Shown in pieces: positions 15,541 through 17,478 of a stretch of DNA of 17,478 nucleotides. Position 1 is the stretch's first letter. Every line of letters begins with the position of its first letter. The notes beneath the pieces were generated by a model, which ran no database searches, was not told the DNA's origin, and saw only the letters and a list, made by a program, of their open reading frames with translations. This DNA is from Bacillota bacterium (GTDB taxonomy: Bacteria; Bacillota; Clostridia; Acetivibrionales; DSM-1351), in NCBI GenBank assembly GCA_023416275.1, contig JAEZIB010000061.1:1-17478 (forward strand), read 5' to 3'. A program made the translations under genes and the position numbers.

Positions 15541-15668
15541 CAGTAACCCTAACAGGATAAATGTCCTTACTCGCTCAGGAGAACTAAATCTCCATCGACA
15601 AGGTACTGTCCCCACAGTAAGTAGGAAGTGTAACTATCACTTCCCAATCCCTATATATAGGATTTTTT
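15541..15668 (+). ncRNA. Candidate structured RNA ending in an intrinsic terminator
   Basis: This stretch is about 42 percent GC by my count, well above its AT-rich surroundings, and consists of consecutive hairpins: agga/tcct (15554-15567), ggaga/tctcc (15578-15593), tactg/cagta (15604-15619), ggaagtg/cacttcc (15624-15644) and aatcc/ggatt (15646-15664) followed by TTTT. The terminator polarity gives a plus-strand transcript. A perfect TATAAT at 15415-15420 could start it near 15427 (about 240 nt), although its -35 region is poor. It does not look like tmRNA, SRP RNA, RNase P or a riboswitch I know. It ends 390 bp before rpmB, so a leader role is less likely than an independent small RNA. Confidence 0.45.
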
Positions 15669-15962
15669 AAATTTACTAATAGAAAGCAAACTTATATTTC
15701 CAATACTTTTACAACACACTATGCCAAAAAGCCGACACAATGCAGATTTTAGCAGACTTTAAACCATGTATGGTGAATGTGGAAAGGCGGCAAAAATACT
15801 CATATGAGCATTTACAAATTCAATCAACTATTTTTGGCAACAAACCAGTGATAAACCTCCCGTACCGATAGACTTTTTATAAAGGAAATTTAAGTAAATT
15901 ATCTGAAATAGCTGAATAGCAACATTAAAGGTAACTAAAAATTAAATAATATTTAAAAAAGC
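15669..15962. other. Intergenic region between the candidate RNA and the rpmB promoter
   Basis: No supported gene. A 62-codon open stretch (15683-15871, plus) lacks a start codon with a ribosome binding site. There is a 10-bp palindrome ctcatatgag near 15808. It may hold gene debris, but nothing is recognisable. Confidence 0.35.
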
Positions 15963-15991
15963 TTGAGTTAAAGGTTATGTTATGTTAAAAT
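15963..15991 (+). promoter_or_regulatory. rpmB promoter
   Basis: TTGAGT (15963-15968), a 17-bp spacer and TAAAAT (15986-15991). The start near 15998 gives a leader of about 60 nt ending in the AAAGGAGGT ribosome binding site (16042-16050). Confidence 0.55.
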
Positions 15992-16057
15992 AGTTATTGC
16001 TTTGATGTCGAAATTAGAGAGACTAGAATTCTCCATAATTTAAAGGAGGTGTTATAT

Positions 16058-16246
16058 ATGGCAAAATGTGAAATTTGCAGTAAGGCAACTGTATTTGGAA
16101 ATAATCGAAGCCATGCGTTAAATGCTACTAGCCGTACATGGAAACCAAATGTTAGAAAAATAAAGATAATTGATAATGGAACACCAAAATCAATTAGCAT
16201 ATGCACAAGGTGTCTTCGTACAAACAAAGTTACCAGAGCTAACTAA
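16058..16246 (+). CDS. rpmB: 50S ribosomal protein L28
   Basis: 62 aa, the standard length. The ATG at 16058 is chosen because AAAGGAGGT lies 7 nt upstream; a GTG at 16049 is part of that site. It is a structural protein of the large ribosomal subunit. It is the zinc-ribbon (C+) form, with C4-x-x-C7 and C49-x-x-C52 (CEIC and CTRC). The NRSHALNATSRTWKPN core is typical. Promoter and terminator bracket it, so it is transcribed alone. The neighbouring spoVM on the opposite strand matches the spoVM-rpmB adjacency of Bacillus, but not its orientation. Confidence 0.97.
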   Translation: MAKCEICSKATVFGNNRSHALNATSRTWKPNVRKIKIIDNGTPKSISICTRCLRTNKVTRAN

Positions 16247-16282
16247 ATCATTTTGAGTAAACTAATTTAATTTCTTTAAAAT

Positions 16283-16315
16283 AAAAAAGCGTCTTTGATT
16301 ACGCTTTTTTATTTT
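16283..16315 (+). terminator. Intrinsic terminator of rpmB
   Basis: aaaaaagcgt (16283-16292) pairs with acgctttttt (16301-16310) around an 8-nt loop, then attttat. It lies 37 bp beyond the stop codon. The A-rich 5' arm could make it work in both directions. Confidence 0.9.
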
Positions 16316-16332
16316 ATCTTTATTTAACTTAA

Positions 16333-16354
16333 GCAAATTTGGAAACCAATTTGC
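16333..16354. repeat. Small hairpin between rpmB and spoVM
   Basis: gcaaatttgg pairs with ccaatttgc with one bulged base around aaa. It is downstream of spoVM on the minus strand but has no good T run. A weak 3'-end signal for spoVM is possible. Confidence 0.3.
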
Positions 16355-16423
16355 ATTAATTTATTGCTCTCGCAATTTCTTCTCAGCTGATGTATATTAT
16401 AATAATTTACGTCTAAAATGGGT

Positions 16424-16467
16424 ACCCGTCACTTATAGAAGTTGGGGACATTTTCTTGCCTCGTTAT
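16424..16467 (+). repeat. 44-bp dispersed repeat, copy B
   Basis: 40 of 44 positions match copy A (92-135). The hairpin is weaker here: ccc/ggg and actt/aagt are kept, but the pair between them is lost to a c-t mismatch, so the differences are not compensatory. Conservation of the unpaired right half suggests common descent of the whole unit rather than selection on the hairpin. It begins 17 bp beyond the spoVM stop codon and lies antisense to it, where it may form the 3' end of the spoVM mRNA. Confidence 0.6.
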
Positions 16468-16484
16468 ATTCTATCAGCAGTTTA

Positions 16485-16556
16485 TCATCCTATTTTAAAA
16501 ACTCTTTTCAATATGCCTCCAATAAATTTAGGCATCTTTACTACAACTATTCTCAT
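16485..16556 (-). CDS. spoVM: Stage V sporulation protein M
   Basis: 23 aa; ATG at 16556, TGA at 16485-16487, with AGGGGGA (16566-16572) 9 nt upstream. Aligned with B. subtilis SpoVM (26 aa, recalled) without gaps, K7, P9, K10, F11, G13, G14 and I15 are shared (KMPKFIGGIL here, KLPKFLGGIV there). Pro9 is the residue known to be needed for correct localisation. SpoVM is an amphipathic helix that lies in the outer forespore membrane, recognises its convex curvature and anchors SpoIVA, the base of the spore coat; it also counters FtsH. It is slightly shorter at the C-terminus than in Bacillus. Adjacency to rpmB is conserved. A sigma-E-like promoter precedes it. Its size is below normal gene-calling limits, and a spurious plus-strand ORF covers it. 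Confidence 0.9.
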   Translation of the reverse strand: MRIVVVKMPKFIGGILKRVFKIG

Positions 16557-16601
16557 AAAATACACTCCCCCTAAATATAGCTCCTCACTATTTATCATAT
16601 T

Positions 16602-16630
16602 CGTGTATTTTCAGTTTCGTGATACTATTC
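16602..16630 (-). promoter_or_regulatory. Candidate sigma-E promoter of spoVM
   Basis: On the minus strand GAATAGT (16624-16630), a 14-bp spacer and AATACACG (16602-16609). This is 6 of 7 and 6 of 8 against the sigma-E consensus KMATAWW-N14-CATACAMT. The start would be near 16595, giving a leader of about 40 nt. Bacillus spoVM is also a sigma-E gene. Confidence 0.5.
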
Positions 16631-17019
16631 CTAAAAAACTTTTAGAACATAGTTTTAAATGAGCTGACATGTAGGCTTTATAATATAAATATGTATATTT
16701 AACTTCTAAATAAATGTATTATTGAATAAATATAAAATATAACTTGTGATTTTAACTACCATTTGAACCACAAAAACAGCTAAATCTATCAGTTAAGAAT
16801 CTCTGATTTGCAGAGCTGCATAGGCTCACTAATTTAAATTTGTGCTCCTATTTAATGCAATGCAATTAAGATGAAAAGATATTTCGTGCATTTATGTAAA
16901 ACCATACACGTGAATCAAAAATCAAAAACATTTTTAATAGAAAGCAATATAAATGCATTTTTACTACCGTCGAGCAAGCTCTATTTATTTTTGAGAATTC
17001 AATTATAGGAGACATAATA
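16631..17019. other. Divergent intergenic region between spoVM and the membrane protein gene
   Basis: AT-rich, with no ORF of note. A short hairpin ctctg-atttg-cagag lies near 16800-16815. I find no convincing promoter for the rightward gene. Confidence 0.35.
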
Positions 17020-17478
17020 ATGTATTTATTACTAGTAAAAAACTATAAAAAGAACATAATTCTAATATCTTCAGCTTTTCTATTGCTCATATTTTTTATT
17101 GTTGGAATAAAAATATGGATAGATAAACAAGCAAAATACAATGTAATTTTAGATGAAAATTTATCTATTTCACTTCCCTTTACATTTATAATATCTGATA
17201 TATACTCTAATAATTCTGAAACTGCTCCATATATCCAAACAAGTACTAGCAGTAATAAAAACTTTATAGACTTTAAGTGTCCTGAAGAAGGCTTTGAATT
17301 CAGTTATCCCAGCATATTTGAAATTAGCCCGTTGAATATTCCTGGCAGCGAAATTTTATACCACATTGATTTTAAAAACAAAAATGATATAAGTAAACAT
17401 GGATTTGTTCAAGTTTGGAAGCTACCATATTCAATTGAAGAATTTCTAAAAAACTCAAAACAAAATGCAATGGTAGAC
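17020..17478 (+). CDS. Membrane-anchored protein, N-terminal 153 residues (runs off the window)
   Basis: ATG at 17020 with AGGAG (17007-17011) 8 nt upstream; the frame stays open to the last base. A basic N-terminus (VKNYKKN) precedes one membrane helix (about residues 13-33). The rest is probably extracytoplasmic, with the region EGFEFSYPSIFEISPLNIPGS followed by EILYHIDFKNK and GFVQVWKLPYSIEEFLKNSK. The phrase 'FxFSYPxxFE' recalls PsbP/DUF-type lipoprotein domains of Firmicutes, but I cannot assign the family. It is divergent from spoVM. A sporulation role would be guesswork. Confidence 0.8.
   Translation, partial: MYLLLVKNYKKNIILISSAFLLLIFFIVGIKIWIDKQAKYNVILDENLSISLPFTFIISDIYSNNSETAPYIQTSTSSNKNFIDFKCPEEGFEFSYPSIFEISPLNIPGSEILYHIDFKNKNDISKHGFVQVWKLPYSIEEFLKNSKQNAMVD

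Noticed and set aside
15683..15871. 62-codon open stretch on the plus strand (reads ...DTMQILADFKPCM...)
   Set aside because: No start codon with a ribosome binding site and no recognisable domain; at most gene debris.
16456..16662. 68-codon plus-strand ORF
   Set aside because: It starts at a TTG inside the 44-bp repeat, has no ribosome binding site, and lies antisense to the well-supported spoVM gene and its promoter.
15677..16947. 13-mer taatagaaagcaa at 15677-15689 and 16935-16947
   Set aside because: The flanks are unrelated; a short match in AT-rich DNA is probably chance.

Overview
The window looks like chromosomal DNA from a low-GC, endospore-forming, motile, cellulolytic clostridium, most likely of the Ruminiclostridium (Clostridium cellulolyticum) type. 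The evidence is very AT-rich intergenic DNA, strong AGGAGG-type ribosome binding sites, a secreted protein carrying a type I cellulosomal dockerin, sporulation genes (ylbJ, and a 23-codon spoVM found here by reading the minus strand) and a chemoreceptor. No defence system, prophage, CRISPR array or complete insertion sequence is visible.

Left part (1-4841): a large minus-strand gene encodes an exported dockerin-CotH kinase-like protein. It is followed by two small minus-strand genes (55 and 57 aa). The 57-aa gene is preceded and overlapped by a 23-codon ORF with a near-perfect Shine-Dalgarno sequence. The promoter region of the cotH gene has a clear ungapped relative at the left edge of the window (about 131-260, offset 3310 bp). 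That copy breaks off exactly where a 44-bp dispersed repeat begins. A MITE-like inverted repeat lies just downstream of cotH.

Middle (4842-9318): a class V aminotransferase/cysteine desulfurase-like gene (minus) diverges from a branched-chain aminotransferase gene (plus). A GC-rich palindromic island flanked by 17-bp direct repeats lies between them. The sporulation membrane protein gene ylbJ follows on the plus strand. Its last 9 bp overlap the convergent operon.

Right-centre (9310-15173): the minus-strand operon recG-rsmD-coaD-(145-aa coiled-coil protein) has tight spacing, a good sigma-A-type promoter and non-ATG starts for recG (TTG) and rsmD (GTG). Upstream is a minus-strand methyl-accepting chemotaxis protein with its own terminator.

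Right end (15174-17478): a relatively GC-rich set of hairpins ending in an intrinsic terminator suggests an uncharacterised structured RNA. Next come rpmB (zinc-ribbon L28) with promoter and terminator, a second copy of the 44-bp repeat, the tiny spoVM gene on the minus strand behind a sigma-E-like promoter, and the start of a membrane-anchored protein running off the window.

The cluster of spoVM, rpmB, recG, rsmD, coaD and ylbJ brings together neighbours that Bacillus subtilis keeps in two groups (spoVM-rpmB...recG, and rsmD-coaD-ylbJ). This supports the orthology of the small or weakly conserved members. The most rewarding items for follow-up are the cellulosomal CotH protein with its duplicated regulatory region, the candidate RNA at 15541-15668, the 44-bp repeat and the small genes.
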